A stretch of 64,000 nt of DNA from JABSQH01 sp039177505 (lineage in GTDB: Bacteria > Actinomycetota > Acidimicrobiia > Acidimicrobiales > Ilumatobacteraceae): NCBI GenBank assembly GCA_039177505.1, contig JBCDFR010000016.1:1-64000 (forward strand), written 5' to 3'. The notes beneath the pieces were generated by a model. The model was given only the letters and a program-made list of their open reading frames with translations, made no database searches and was not told where the DNA came from. This document shows, piece after piece, positions 53,218 to 62,225 of the stretch. The translations under genes and the position numbers were made by a program. Numbering within the stretch: position 1 is the first letter of the stretch; every line of letters starts with the position of its first letter.

Positions 53218-53805
53218 GTGCCCCGCGTCCTCGTGATCGACAGCTACGACAGCTTCGTCTACAACCTGGTGCAGTACCTCGGCGAGCTCGGCGCCGAGCC
53301 GTACGTCGTGCGCAACGACGAGGTGACGGTGAGCGGCGCGTTGGCCACAGCGCCCGACGCGGTATTGCTCTCACCTGGCCCAGGCCGACCCGAAGACAGC
53401 GGCATCCTGTGTGACTCGATCGAGGCGTTCGCTGGCCAGGGCGTGCCGATACTCGGTGTCTGCCTCGGCCACCAGGCGATCGGTCATGTCTACGGCGCCG
53501 AGGTGGTCGGCGCGCCGGAGCTGATGCACGGCAAGACCTCGCCTGTCGGGCACGACGGCCGCGGTGCCTTTTCCGGCCTGCCGAGTCCGTTGACAGCGAC
53601 GCGCTACCACTCGTTGACGCTCGCGCCGGACTCGATCCCCGAGGTCCTCGAGGTGACCGCGACGGCGCCCGACGGTGTGGTGATGGGGGTCCGCCATCGC
53701 GACCTGCCCGTCGAAGGCGTGCAGTTTCATCCCGAGAGCATCCTCACCGGGTGCGGCCACGACCTACTGCGCAATTTCCTCAGCACGAGCGCCGCCTCCC
53801 GCTGA
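53218..53805 (+). CDS. trpG: Anthranilate/aminodeoxychorismate synthase glutamine amidotransferase
   Basis: A 195-residue class I glutamine amidotransferase that passes ammonia to the chorismate-processing partner (TrpE or PabB). The catalytic Cys is in GVCLGHQAIG, and the His/Glu pair in QFHPESI. SPGPGRPEDSG is the oxyanion-loop. GTG 53218 is chosen over upstream in-frame codons that lie in crgA shadow. It sits between crgA and pknB as in M. tuberculosis; the partner subunit is not in the window. Confidence 0.9.
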   Translation: MPRVLVIDSYDSFVYNLVQYLGELGAEPYVVRNDEVTVSGALATAPDAVLLSPGPGRPEDSGILCDSIEAFAGQGVPILGVCLGHQAIGHVYGAEVVGAPELMHGKTSPVGHDGRGAFSGLPSPLTATRYHSLTLAPDSIPEVLEVTATAPDGVVMGVRHRDLPVEGVQFHPESILTGCGHDLLRNFLSTSAASR

Positions 53806-53814
53806 ACACCCCCA

Positions 53815-53939
53815 CGGAAATACCGGGGATGCCGTGCGATGTTCGCACGGAATCGCGAACAGAACCGGAGCCGATCGCGGCCGCGCTGGTTCTTGTCACC
53901 AGAACGTGCGCGTAGCGCACGGAATCCCCGGTATTTCGG
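53815..53939. repeat. Inverted-repeat element between trpG and pknB
   Basis: The two ends (53815-53838 and 53916-53939) are inverted copies with 22 of 24 matches, sharing GAAATACCGGGGAT. Inside are TGTTCGC-N8-GCGAACA (53840-53861) and an AGAACC to GGTTCT arm pair. It may be a small non-autonomous mobile element or a structured terminator. A further copy of the end lies upstream of lon. Confidence 0.65.
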
Positions 53940-53959
53940 AGCGGGTGATTCGAGGTGTA

Positions 53960-56203
53960 TTACGGCGCTGACGTCTCGGTGGGGATCGTCGTGGTCGTGG
54001 TCGTCGTGGTCGTGGTCGACGTGGTGCTAGTGGTCGACGTCGTGGTGGTCGGGGGGAGGGTGGTCACCGGGCCGGTGGCCCGACCGACGGTGATCGTTAC
54101 CTCGGTGCCGGGGTCGACCTGGGAGCCGGCAGGAATGTCCTGAGCGATGACCAGACCGTCGTCGACACTGCCCGGGCTGACATCCTGGAAGACCGTTCGG
54201 ACGGTGAGACCGGCGCTCGTGAGTGTGTTGCTCGCTCTGCCGGCGGTCTGGCCCTCGACCGGTGGGACCGTCACCGGGGCTGGCCCGGACGACACGATGA
54301 TGACCACCGCGGCACCCTCATTGACCACGGCGCCTGCGCCCGGCTCGATGTCGAGCACCGTGCCGACGTTGAACTGGGACGACTGGAGCGCGGTGGTGAC
54401 GGTGAAGTTGTAGGGCGGCGACTCGAGCGTGGCTCGTGCTTCGATCTCGTTCTGGCCGATGACTTCGCCCGGCACCTGCACCTGGGTTTCGGTCACTGCG
54501 GTTGCCACGGTCAGATTCACCGCTGTGCCTTGGAGCGCCTGCGTGTCCGCCGGCGGATCGGAGCTGAGCACCGTGTTCTCGCCAACCTCATCCGTCTCTT
54601 GGAACGTGATCTCGCCAATAGCGAATCCGGTGCTCTCGAGGCGAGCCTCGGCTTCGCCGAGAGCGATGCCGACGACGTTGGGAATCGGCACCAGCTGAGA
54701 GTCGGGATTGAAGTACACCACCACCTCTTGGCCCTCGAGGATCAGCGAGCCGGGTGCGGGATCGGTGCGGAACACGAAGCCCTCGGGCACCAGCCCGGTC
54801 GTTTCCTCGATGGTTCGGTACGGGATGTCGAGCTCTTCCAGACTGGCTGTGACCACCTCGAGTCGTTGCGGCGGATCGGTGTAGTCCTCCAACACGAGTT
54901 GGCGCGGTTCGTCGGCGGCCTCGTCGGCCGACAGCGTCTGGAACATCAGCACGCCGCCGACGACGAGCACGATGAGTGCAACGAACGCGGCCACCGCGTA
55001 CCAGCCGGTGCGCGAGGAGTTCGTGTCGTAGTACGCAGCATCGGCCGAGGCGCCGGTGGGGTAGCCGGCTTCGAGCATGCCGGTCGAGGGCACCGACGTC
55101 GACTGCGGGGTCCCGGTCGGGGGTACTGCACCCGTGTTTGGAGGGGTCGTCGGGTTGACCGAGGTGGCGCCGGCGGCGGCTGCCGCCGCCCCACCTGCGG
55201 CTGCCGCTGCCCCACCGGCGGCTGCGGCGCGCTTGGCATTCTGTACCGCTTCGAGAGCCATTACTGGCTCGTCGTTGCGGAATCGCCGGAGGTCGTCGCG
55301 TAGCGCGCCGGCGGTGGGATACCGCAGTTTGGGGTCTTTGGCCAACAGCTTGGCGACGATCGCTTCGAACGGCTTGGGCACGTCGGCGACGATCTGCACG
55401 AGCGGCTGTGGCGCGTCGTGTACCTGCTTGTAGGCGATGCTCACCGGGTTCTCGCCCGAGAACGGTGGCCGCCCCGCGACCATCTCGTACATCACCACAC
55501 CGAGCGAGTACAGGTCGCTGCGCGGGTCGGGTTGGGCGCCTTGGGCCTGCTCGGGTGAGAAGTAGGTGGCCGTGCCCATCACCGAGCCGGCCTGGGTGAG
55601 GTTCGATTCGGTCGGTGCGTTCATCGCGCGGGCGATGCCGAAGTCGGCAACTTTCACCTGGCCGTTCGAGCCGATCAGGATGTTGGCCGGTTTGATGTCA
55701 CGGTGGGCGACGTCGTTGTCGTGGGCGAAGCCCAACGCGGCGGCGACCTCGCTGGCGATCTCTGCAGCCTGCTTTGCGGTGAGCTGCTTGTTGGCCTGGA
55801 GGATCTCGGCCAGCGTGCGTCCCTGCACCTCCTCCATCGCGATGAAGTAGGTCCCCTCGTACTTGCCCCAGTCGTAGACGTTGACGATGTTGGGGTGTGA
55901 AAGGTTGGCCGCCGACTGCGCTTCGCGACGGAAGCGTTCGACGAAGTTGGCGTCGGTGGCGAACTCGGGAAACAGGACTTTGATCGCCACCTGGCGATCG
56001 AGCAACAGATCGCGCGCCGAGAACACATCGGCCATGCCACCGCGGCCGATGCGCTTGTGGATCTCGTAGCGGTCGTTGATGACCGTCGCTTCGCCGTTCC
56101 CGCTCACGTCACTGCTGCCAATTTCTACGCCCCGGTTTTCGGGGCGGGCCAAGGTTACCGACGGGCCTGTGCCATTGGCCCGCACCTGGGGTTCGACCGT
56201 CAT
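53960..56203 (-). CDS. pknB: Serine/threonine protein kinase with PASTA domains (PknB)
   Basis: A 747-residue membrane kinase that senses muropeptides and controls wall synthesis. Kinase residues 45-305 include Lys75 (VAIKVL), Asp169 (HRDIKPAN) and DFG at 187-189. A poly-Ala/Gly linker (326-346) precedes the membrane helix at 401-420. Outside are four PASTA repeats (about 432-500, 503-568, 573-640, 641-708) and a Thr-rich tail 714-740. The last gene of the operon fhaA-fhaB-pstP-rodA-pbpA-pknB. The tail is not typical of mycobacterial PknB. Confidence 0.95.
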   Translation of the reverse strand: MTVEPQVRANGTGPSVTLARPENRGVEIGSSDVSGNGEATVINDRYEIHKRIGRGGMADVFSARDLLLDRQVAIKVLFPEFATDANFVERFRREAQSAANLSHPNIVNVYDWGKYEGTYFIAMEEVQGRTLAEILQANKQLTAKQAAEIASEVAAALGFAHDNDVAHRDIKPANILIGSNGQVKVADFGIARAMNAPTESNLTQAGSVMGTATYFSPEQAQGAQPDPRSDLYSLGVVMYEMVAGRPPFSGENPVSIAYKQVHDAPQPLVQIVADVPKPFEAIVAKLLAKDPKLRYPTAGALRDDLRRFRNDEPVMALEAVQNAKRAAAAGGAAAAAGGAAAAAAGATSVNPTTPPNTGAVPPTGTPQSTSVPSTGMLEAGYPTGASADAAYYDTNSSRTGWYAVAAFVALIVLVVGGVLMFQTLSADEAADEPRQLVLEDYTDPPQRLEVVTASLEELDIPYRTIEETTGLVPEGFVFRTDPAPGSLILEGQEVVVYFNPDSQLVPIPNVVGIALGEAEARLESTGFAIGEITFQETDEVGENTVLSSDPPADTQALQGTAVNLTVATAVTETQVQVPGEVIGQNEIEARATLESPPYNFTVTTALQSSQFNVGTVLDIEPGAGAVVNEGAAVVIIVSSGPAPVTVPPVEGQTAGRASNTLTSAGLTVRTVFQDVSPGSVDDGLVIAQDIPAGSQVDPGTEVTITVGRATGPVTTLPPTTTTSTTSTTSTTTTTTTTTTIPTETSAP

Positions 56204-56236
56204 GGGCGGTTAGACGATCGGTGACCCGCTCCGGTT

Positions 56237-57802
56237 TCATCCGTCGGACTCGAGTCCCGGTTCGGGATCGGCGTTCCCCGGTAGGTCGGCCGGTTCGTTG
56301 GCCGCGTCGGCCTCGGCGCCGGGTCCGGTCAGCATGAAGTCGAGCATGCCCTTGGCGATGGGGCCGGCCAGCCGGCCGCCGGTGGCCGCAGCGTCAGCGG
56401 TCGACTCCACGTTGATCAGCGACACCGCCACTGCGTATTGCGGATCGTCGGCCGGCGCGAACGCGATGATCCAGGCGTGTGAGAGGTCGGGATTGGATTC
56501 GAGGCCGAGCTCGGCGGTGCCGGTCTTGGCTGCCACCGGAATGCCACCTTCGAGACCAATGCAACAACTGGCGGTGCCGCGTTCGGCGACGCCCCGCATG
56601 AAGTCGGTCATGATCAGCGCGTTCTCGGGCGAAAGTGGGTTCTTCCACACCGCCGGGTCGGCTTCGTCGAGCACCCGGCCCTGGCTGTCGTAGGTCGCCT
56701 CCACGACGTACGGCTCCATCATGAACCCGCCGTTGGCCACGGTCGAGGCGACCATCGCCATGTGCAGCGGCACCATCTGGGTTTCGCTCTGCCCGAAACC
56801 GCGGATGCCGAGCTGCGGCAGCTCTTGGTCGAGGTCGTCGGTGGTGCCGAAGGTGCTGGCCGCCGATCGTGGAATGTCGAGGGGGATCTCTTCACCGACG
56901 CCCCATGCCTCGACCCCTTCGACCATCGCCTCGGGTCCGAGTTCGATTGCGGTGCGCGCGAAGGGGATGTTGCAGCTCCGCGCGAAGACGGTCGCCATGT
57001 CGCCACCGCACGTCGATCCGTTGTAGTTCTGGATCGGGTTGTCGGTCTGCGGCGGGACCCACTGGCTCTCGTTGGGAAACACGGTCTCGGGCGACAACAC
57101 CCCGGCTTCGAGACCGATCCCGGTGGTGATCACCTTGAACGTCGAACCTGGCATGTATCGCTCCTGGTAGGCGTTCGCCAAGAGTGGGTTGCCTTCCTCG
57201 TTCTGTAGCTCGGTGATCACCTCCTGAGCGACGTCGAAGTCGGCGTTGACGAAGGTGTTCGGGTCGTAGGTCGGGTTCGAGAACATCGCTCGCACCGCAC
57301 CGGTCTGTGGCTCCATCAACACGATCGAGCCTGGTTGGCCGGCGAGGAAGAAGCGGGCGGCTTGCTGGGCATCGTGCCGAATCGCCAACTCGACCGAGCC
57401 CGAGTTGTCGAACTCGCCGCTCAGCAGGTCGCCGAGGCCGCGCACCTGTTGGGCGGCGGTCGAGCCGGTGAGCACGTCGCCGTAGACCCGCTCGACCTGG
57501 GTCGATCCGAAGGCAAACGTGAAGTAGCCGGTGATGTCGGCGAGCAGTTCACCGTCCGGGTACTCACGTCGATAGTCGTAGGTTTCGCCGGGAGGGGTCG
57601 GCTCGGAGAAGGCCGCGACGATCCCATCGGCGGTGACGATCGGGCCGCGCGGTTTGTTGAACTCGCGCAGCACGGCACGCGTGTTGTCGAACTGGGCGTC
57701 GAGCTCTTCTTTGCGGCCGACCTGCCAGTAGTTGAGCGCGACGAACAGCACCACGTAGCACGCCATCAAACCGAGCGCGAGCTGGCGGATCTGCCGGTTC
57801 AC
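56237..57802 (-). CDS. pbpA: Penicillin-binding protein A (class B transpeptidase)
   Basis: A 521-residue class B PBP that cross-links peptidoglycan. An N-terminal membrane anchor (residues 7-27), a pedestal, and the transpeptidase domain with the three active-site motifs: STFK (nucleophile Ser, in MPGSTFKVITTG), SCN and KTGTAEL. TPFNQY-like substrate region is GFGQSETQMVPLHMA. It starts within the stop codon of the RodA gene (overlap), the usual RodA-PBP pairing for elongation. The C-terminus is acidic. Confidence 0.95.
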   Translation of the reverse strand: MNRQIRQLALGLMACYVVLFVALNYWQVGRKEELDAQFDNTRAVLREFNKPRGPIVTADGIVAAFSEPTPPGETYDYRREYPDGELLADITGYFTFAFGSTQVERVYGDVLTGSTAAQQVRGLGDLLSGEFDNSGSVELAIRHDAQQAARFFLAGQPGSIVLMEPQTGAVRAMFSNPTYDPNTFVNADFDVAQEVITELQNEEGNPLLANAYQERYMPGSTFKVITTGIGLEAGVLSPETVFPNESQWVPPQTDNPIQNYNGSTCGGDMATVFARSCNIPFARTAIELGPEAMVEGVEAWGVGEEIPLDIPRSAASTFGTTDDLDQELPQLGIRGFGQSETQMVPLHMAMVASTVANGGFMMEPYVVEATYDSQGRVLDEADPAVWKNPLSPENALIMTDFMRGVAERGTASCCIGLEGGIPVAAKTGTAELGLESNPDLSHAWIIAFAPADDPQYAVAVSLINVESTADAAATGGRLAGPIAKGMLDFMLTGPGAEADAANEPADLPGNADPEPGLESDG

Positions 57803-59277
57803 GTCTCCAGTGTCGTCGCTGTCGCGGCCAGCGCTCCGTCAGGGACGCCGTCCGGCGTGTCGGTCACACCGCGACGGCGCATCCGGCGTGACAGCCGCCA
57901 CGCCGCGAATCGCTCGCTCGGTGTCGGGTCGTCGGGGAGTTCGCCGAGACGACGCGCAGAAGAGTCCGAGAGACGAATGAGGAGGGCCAGCAATATGTAG
58001 TTCGACACGAGCGATGAACCGCCGTATGACACGAATGGCAACGTGATGCCGGTGAGCGGGACGAGCTTGATCACTCCACCGATGATGATGAACGCCTGGA
58101 CGCCGACGATGGTGGTGAGGCCGACGGCGAGCAGTTTTTCGAAGGTCCGCTCGGTACGCAGCGCGATGCGCAGTCCAGCACCGACGAACAGCAGATAGGC
58201 CATCAACACTGCGGAGGCGCCGATCAGACCGAGCTCTTCGCCGATCGAGGCGAAGATGAAGTCGTTCTGGGCCAGCGGCACCTGACCTGGGTTTCCTCGC
58301 CCGAGTCCAGTTCCGGTGAGTCCGCCATCGGACAACCCGTACAGCGACTGCACGATTTGATAGCCCGAGTCGAGCGAACGCGACCACGGATCGATCCAGA
58401 TGTCGACGCGTGTCTGCACGTGACTGAACTGCGTCCAGGTGAACGCGGCCGCCGCCGCGAACAACACGGCGCCGACGATGAGGTAGCCGATGCGCTCGGT
58501 GGCGACCCACATCATCACGACGAACAAGGTGAAGAACAGCAGCGACGAGCCGAGGTCGCGCTGGCCGACCATCACGACGACAGCGAACCCCCAGGCGATC
58601 ACGATCGGTGCGAGGTCGCGTGGCTCGGGCAGGTGGAACGGCCCGACCTTCCAGGTCCTCGCGGCGATCAACTCACGCCGGTCGGCGAGGTAGGCGGCGA
58701 AGAACACCGCCAAGGCGAGCTTGGCGAACTCGCCGGGTTGGAAGTTGACGGGCCCGAGACTCACCCAGATGCGGGCGCCGTTGATCGTCGAGCCGAACCC
58801 GGGAACCATCGGGAGGAGCAGCAGCCCGACGCCACCGAACAACAGCAGCCAGCGGTAACGCTCCAGGTCCGTGGCGCGTTGCACAAAAACCAGCGTGAGC
58901 ACGAACACGACGATGGCGATCAGGCTCCATGTCGCTTGCAGCCCGGCGAGGCGATCGTCGAGGCGGGTGATCATGACGAAGCCGATCCCGTGCAGCAGCG
59001 CAGCGAGCGGCAGCAGGGTTCCATCGGCACCGCGAGCGACGATGCGTACGACGATGTGTGCGCTTAACAAGAGCCCCAGGAGGATGAGGACGAACACCAC
59101 GATGCCCGGTGGGATCTCGCTGTTCGTGCCGAGCGCGGCAATCGTGTAGGCCGCACCGGTGATCAGCGCGGCCATCACCACGAGCGTCAGCTCGGTGGAA
59201 CGTCGGCGCTTGGCGATCGGGGAGGGACCGTCGTAGACCGTGATGCTGCGAGGGTCGAGATCGTCGGCAACCGTCAT
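57799..59277 (-). CDS. rodA: Peptidoglycan glycosyltransferase RodA/FtsW
   Basis: A 492-residue SEDS glycosyltransferase with about 12 membrane helices. Landmarks are GARIWVSLGPVNFQPGEFAKL, GQRDLGSSLLFF with the catalytic Asp region, and TLPFVSYGGSSLVSN. It polymerises lipid II, working with PbpA, with which it overlaps by 4 bp. The position between pstP and pbpA matches M. tuberculosis rodA. Regulation by the Ser/Thr kinase system of this operon is likely. Confidence 0.95.
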   Translation of the reverse strand: MTVADDLDPRSITVYDGPSPIAKRRRSTELTLVVMAALITGAAYTIAALGTNSEIPPGIVVFVLILLGLLLSAHIVVRIVARGADGTLLPLAALLHGIGFVMITRLDDRLAGLQATWSLIAIVVFVLTLVFVQRATDLERYRWLLLFGGVGLLLLPMVPGFGSTINGARIWVSLGPVNFQPGEFAKLALAVFFAAYLADRRELIAARTWKVGPFHLPEPRDLAPIVIAWGFAVVVMVGQRDLGSSLLFFTLFVVMMWVATERIGYLIVGAVLFAAAAAFTWTQFSHVQTRVDIWIDPWSRSLDSGYQIVQSLYGLSDGGLTGTGLGRGNPGQVPLAQNDFIFASIGEELGLIGASAVLMAYLLFVGAGLRIALRTERTFEKLLAVGLTTIVGVQAFIIIGGVIKLVPLTGITLPFVSYGGSSLVSNYILLALLIRLSDSSARRLGELPDDPTPSERFAAWRLSRRMRRRGVTDTPDGVPDGALAATATTLET

Positions 59278-59305
59278 CGTTCGGTCGCCTCGTCGTGTCC
59301 CATGG

Positions 59306-60733
59306 TCACCCGGTGGTGGTCGCGGTCGGTGGGGCCGATTGTGCGGCGGTCGTGGGCGGTGCTGTCGTCGGCGGCACCGTCGTCGCCGGCACGGTTGTGG
59401 TGGTCGTCGTTGTGGTGGTGGTCGTTGTGGTGGTGGTGGTGGCGCTGTTCAGGAAGTTGAAGGCATCTTGTAGCGAGCCGAACTCCGGAACCGCTTCGAC
59501 CTCGGCGATCGCCTCGTCGCTCATCTGGTCGCGGTTCGGGCCGACCGCTTCCTCTGTCGGGTCGACGAAGAGGACGCCTCCGGGTTGCCCGCGGTACACC
59601 ACGGCGTTGTCCTCGCTGTCGAACTCGACGAAGTAGCCCGAGCGGGCCCATACGGCGAGGAAAACGACCACGACAACGATCGCGATCGCCGTCCCGGCAG
59701 CGGTGAGCGCAGCGATCGGGCTGATTCGGCGGCGCTTCGGTGGTATCGACATGCCGACCGTGGGATCGGGTCCCTCGGTCCCAGATCCACCGTTGGGGTC
59801 GGCGTCGACCTCCAACGGGCCGGCGGGCGTCGGGTCGGTTGCATCGTCGGCCCACACGGGGACGACGTCGAGTTCCTCGGTGGGGTCCGGTGGTTCGTCG
59901 CCGTCGAGCACGTCGAGCACGATCACGGTCACGTTGTCGCGTCCACCCGCCTGGATGGCCTGCTCGACCAGCCGCTCGGCAGCCTCTTGGGGGTCGGCCA
60001 GCAGAGTGAGTGTCGTGGCGATCTCGAGGTCGGTGATCTCGTCGACCAGCCCGTCGCTGCACAACACGAACCGGTCACCGCGAATCAGCGGCAGCGTCCA
60101 CCAGTCGACGCGCACGTCGGGTTCGATGCCCAGCGCTCTGGTGATGATGTTGCGGCGGGGGTGTGTGCGCGCCTCATCCTCGGTGATGTGGCCGGTGGCG
60201 ACGAGTTCTTGGACGTAGCTGTGGTCGACCGTGACGCGTCGCAACCGGTCGTGGCGGAACAGATAGGTGCGGGAATCGCCGACGTTGGCCAACACGAGCG
60301 CTTCGCTCGGTTGGGCCGGCGTGATCGGCGTGACGTCGCCCGGGGTATCGCCGTCAGTGTCGGATGCGCTGTCGGCAGGGTCGTTCTCGTCGATGTTCGG
60401 TGCACCGCGGCCCGCGAGCGGGTCGGCGATGACGACGATCGCGGTGACCGTTGTGCCCATCCCGCGCTGGCCGGGGTTGGCGATCGCGGCCCGATAGATG
60501 TCGCTGTTGGCCGACGTGATCGCATCGACGACCTGGTCGGCGGTGGGCGGGCCGTCGGTGGTGAGACGTTGACCGATGCGTTGGATGGCCAGCTCGCTGG
60601 CGACCTCGCCCGCTTCGTGACCGCCCATCCCGTCGGCGACGACGTACACACCCTCGCTCATGAGGAGGTTGTCTTCGTTCTGTGGACGGATCTTGCCCTC
60701 ATGGGTGGCGCCGCCGGCGCGCAGCTCGGCCAC
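59306..60733 (-). CDS. pstP: PP2C-type serine/threonine phosphatase (PstP)
   Basis: A 475-residue membrane phosphatase that removes phosphate from PknB and its targets. The catalytic domain (residues 5-250) has the metal motifs VYVVADGMGGHEAGEVAS, ALVLANVGDSRTY and FVLCSDGL then GRDNVTVI. A membrane helix lies near residues 335-358 (AIAIVVVVVFLAVW), and the extracytoplasmic part ends in a poly-Thr/Pro tail. It starts at GTG 60733, overlapping fhaB stop. The insertion of about 50 acidic residues after residue 100 (ENDPADSASDTDGD) is unusual. Confidence 0.95.
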   Translation of the reverse strand: MAELRAGGATHEGKIRPQNEDNLLMSEGVYVVADGMGGHEAGEVASELAIQRIGQRLTTDGPPTADQVVDAITSANSDIYRAAIANPGQRGMGTTVTAIVVIADPLAGRGAPNIDENDPADSASDTDGDTPGDVTPITPAQPSEALVLANVGDSRTYLFRHDRLRRVTVDHSYVQELVATGHITEDEARTHPRRNIITRALGIEPDVRVDWWTLPLIRGDRFVLCSDGLVDEITDLEIATTLTLLADPQEAAERLVEQAIQAGGRDNVTVIVLDVLDGDEPPDPTEELDVVPVWADDATDPTPAGPLEVDADPNGGSGTEGPDPTVGMSIPPKRRRISPIAALTAAGTAIAIVVVVVFLAVWARSGYFVEFDSEDNAVVYRGQPGGVLFVDPTEEAVGPNRDQMSDEAIAEVEAVPEFGSLQDAFNFLNSATTTTTTTTTTTTTTTTVPATTVPPTTAPPTTAAQSAPPTATTTG

Positions 60734-61251
60734 TATTGCGCCTCGATCACGGTGGAGCCGACCTGCAGTCTGTCGCCCTTGTGCAACAGCTTGGTGCCGA
60801 CGAGCTTGTTGCCGTTGTGGAACGTCCCGTTCGTCGACCCGAGATCCTCGACCATCGGTTGGCCGTCGTAGTCGAAGATGCGCAGATGCAGTTGTGAGAT
60901 GTAGCCGTCGTCGTCGATGACGATCGTCGAGTTCGGGTCGCGTCCGAGGGTGACCTCGCCTTGAATCCCGATGGTGGTGCCGCGCCGCGCCTTTGGTTCG
61001 AGGATCACGAGACGGCCGGCGCGACCTTTGGTGCCCTTCGGCGCTCGAGATGAACTGCGCTTCGCCTTCAGCGAGCGCTTCGACTCTTTCGGCCGCTGGG
61101 CCGCCGCGGTGACCGCTTGCCTTTGCTGCGCGACCGGGCGTTGTGCCGGGGTGCGGACCTCGCTCCACACCGCCCACAGGACGCGGGCGAAGAACAGGTA
61201 CAGCAGTCCGAGCAAGACGAACTTGAGGATGTTGAGGATCTGGTCGGTCAT
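60733..61251 (-). CDS. fhaB: FHA-domain protein FhaB
   Basis: A 172-residue membrane-anchored FHA protein. The N-terminal helix (ILNILKFVLLGLLYLFFARV) anchors it, a basic linker (residues 45-80, rich in Lys, Arg and Ser) follows, and the FHA domain (about 80-172) binds phosphothreonine via GEVTLGRDPNSTIVID and STNGTFHNG. It overlaps pstP by one base. It probably links PknB signals to RodA-PbpA. Confidence 0.95.
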   Translation of the reverse strand: MTDQILNILKFVLLGLLYLFFARVLWAVWSEVRTPAQRPVAQQRQAVTAAAQRPKESKRSLKAKRSSSRAPKGTKGRAGRLVILEPKARRGTTIGIQGEVTLGRDPNSTIVIDDDGYISQLHLRIFDYDGQPMVEDLGSTNGTFHNGNKLVGTKLLHKGDRLQVGSTVIEAQ

Positions 61252-61321
61252 CGGAGCGGCTCGCTGGCCGTTTTCATCGTGGCAGGCATCATCGTCGCTG
61301 GCAGCCCGCGCCGCAGCGCGG

Positions 61322-61981
61322 TCAGCCGGTCTCGAACCGGACGTGGGTGGAGCCGAAGCTGACGATGTCGGCGTCGGTCAGGCGGTGTTCGCCGGAGATC
61401 CGCACTCCATTGACCATCGTGCCGTTTGTCGAGCCGAGGTCGACCACGACATACGACGTGGTGCCGGGCCGGATCTCGGCGTGGCGCCGGCTGATGTTGC
61501 TGTCGTCGATCGTGATCGTACATTCGGGCAGGCGGCCGATGGTGACGACGTGCTCGCTGAGCGACACACGTTCCCCCGACGGCATCACCACCGAGGCCAA
61601 CCCGGGGCCGGATGCGGCCTGCTTCATTTGGCCGACGATGCCGAACCGACCCTTCTTCAGGTCGTTGTCGACGCTGAGGCGAACCTGCACCGGCCCCATG
61701 AAGTGGTAACCCTCTTCTCGGGCGTACTCCTTGGCCGCCTCGGCGAGCTCGGCGGTGAGGGCGTCCTCGATCTCAGCGAAGCCGAGATGGTCGGTCGCCG
61801 ACAAGAGCACCGTGAAGTCGTTGGGGACGAGACGGCGACCCTTAACGTCGACGGAGCGGTTGTTGTCCATCTCGCGAACGAGACGGCGACCCAGCTCGAT
61901 GGGGCGGATCGACCCGCGGGAACGACGGAACACACCATCGACCATACGCTCTAGACGTTGCTCCAGTGACTGCAATCCCAT
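61322..61981 (-). CDS. fhaA: DUF3662/FHA-domain protein FhaA
   Basis: A 219-residue cytoplasmic protein. Residues 5-105 form the DUF3662 module (GLQSLEQRLERMVDGVF, then GSIRPIELGRRLVREMD), and residues 125-215 an FHA domain with VTIGRLPECTITIDDSN, SRRHAEI and STNGTMVNG. It is much shorter than mycobacterial FhaA, which has a long low-complexity linker; here the linker is missing. It is the first gene of the minus-strand operon, 93 bp from tRNA-Leu. Confidence 0.95.
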   Translation of the reverse strand: MGLQSLEQRLERMVDGVFRRSRGSIRPIELGRRLVREMDNNRSVDVKGRRLVPNDFTVLLSATDHLGFAEIEDALTAELAEAAKEYAREEGYHFMGPVQVRLSVDNDLKKGRFGIVGQMKQAASGPGLASVVMPSGERVSLSEHVVTIGRLPECTITIDDSNISRRHAEIRPGTTSYVVVDLGSTNGTMVNGVRISGEHRLTDADIVSFGSTHVRFETG

Positions 61982-62074
61982 GGGTATTCGAAAGGCTAAC
62001 GAGCCGAGCCAACGCGCGGTGCCTGCCGCCGGTGCAAGCGTTCAGGGCTGCCGGTAGCGTTTCGTGGTCCACTC

Positions 62075-62158
62075 GGGCGAGTGGCGGAATTGGCAGACGC
62101 GCTGGCTTCAGGTGCCAGTGAGGGAAACCTCGTGGGGGTTCAAGTCCCCCCTCGCCCA
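62075..62158 (+). tRNA. leuT: tRNA-Leu (anticodon CAG)
   Basis: An 84-nt type II tRNA. The acceptor stem GGGCGAG pairs with CTCGCCC, the anticodon arm is CTGGC-TT-CAG-GT-GCCAG, a long variable arm follows (GAGGGAAACCTC), and the T arm has GGGGGTTCAAGTCCCCC. The discriminator is A. The tRNA next to fhaA is also found in M. tuberculosis (leuT). Confidence 0.95.
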
Positions 62159-62225
62159 CTCGGAGATGCTGTTCGGTCAGCGGACGGCGCGCAGCGGGGA
62201 AGTCGGCCAGCGGGCACTCCGCTGT

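Noticed and set aside
53990..54060. GTGGTC-type microsatellite near the end of pknB, possible non-coding repeat
   Set aside because: It encodes the Thr-rich C-terminal tail of PknB in frame, so it is coding.
59395..59450. GTGGTC-rich repeat near the end of pstP
   Set aside because: It encodes the poly-Thr tail of PstP in frame.
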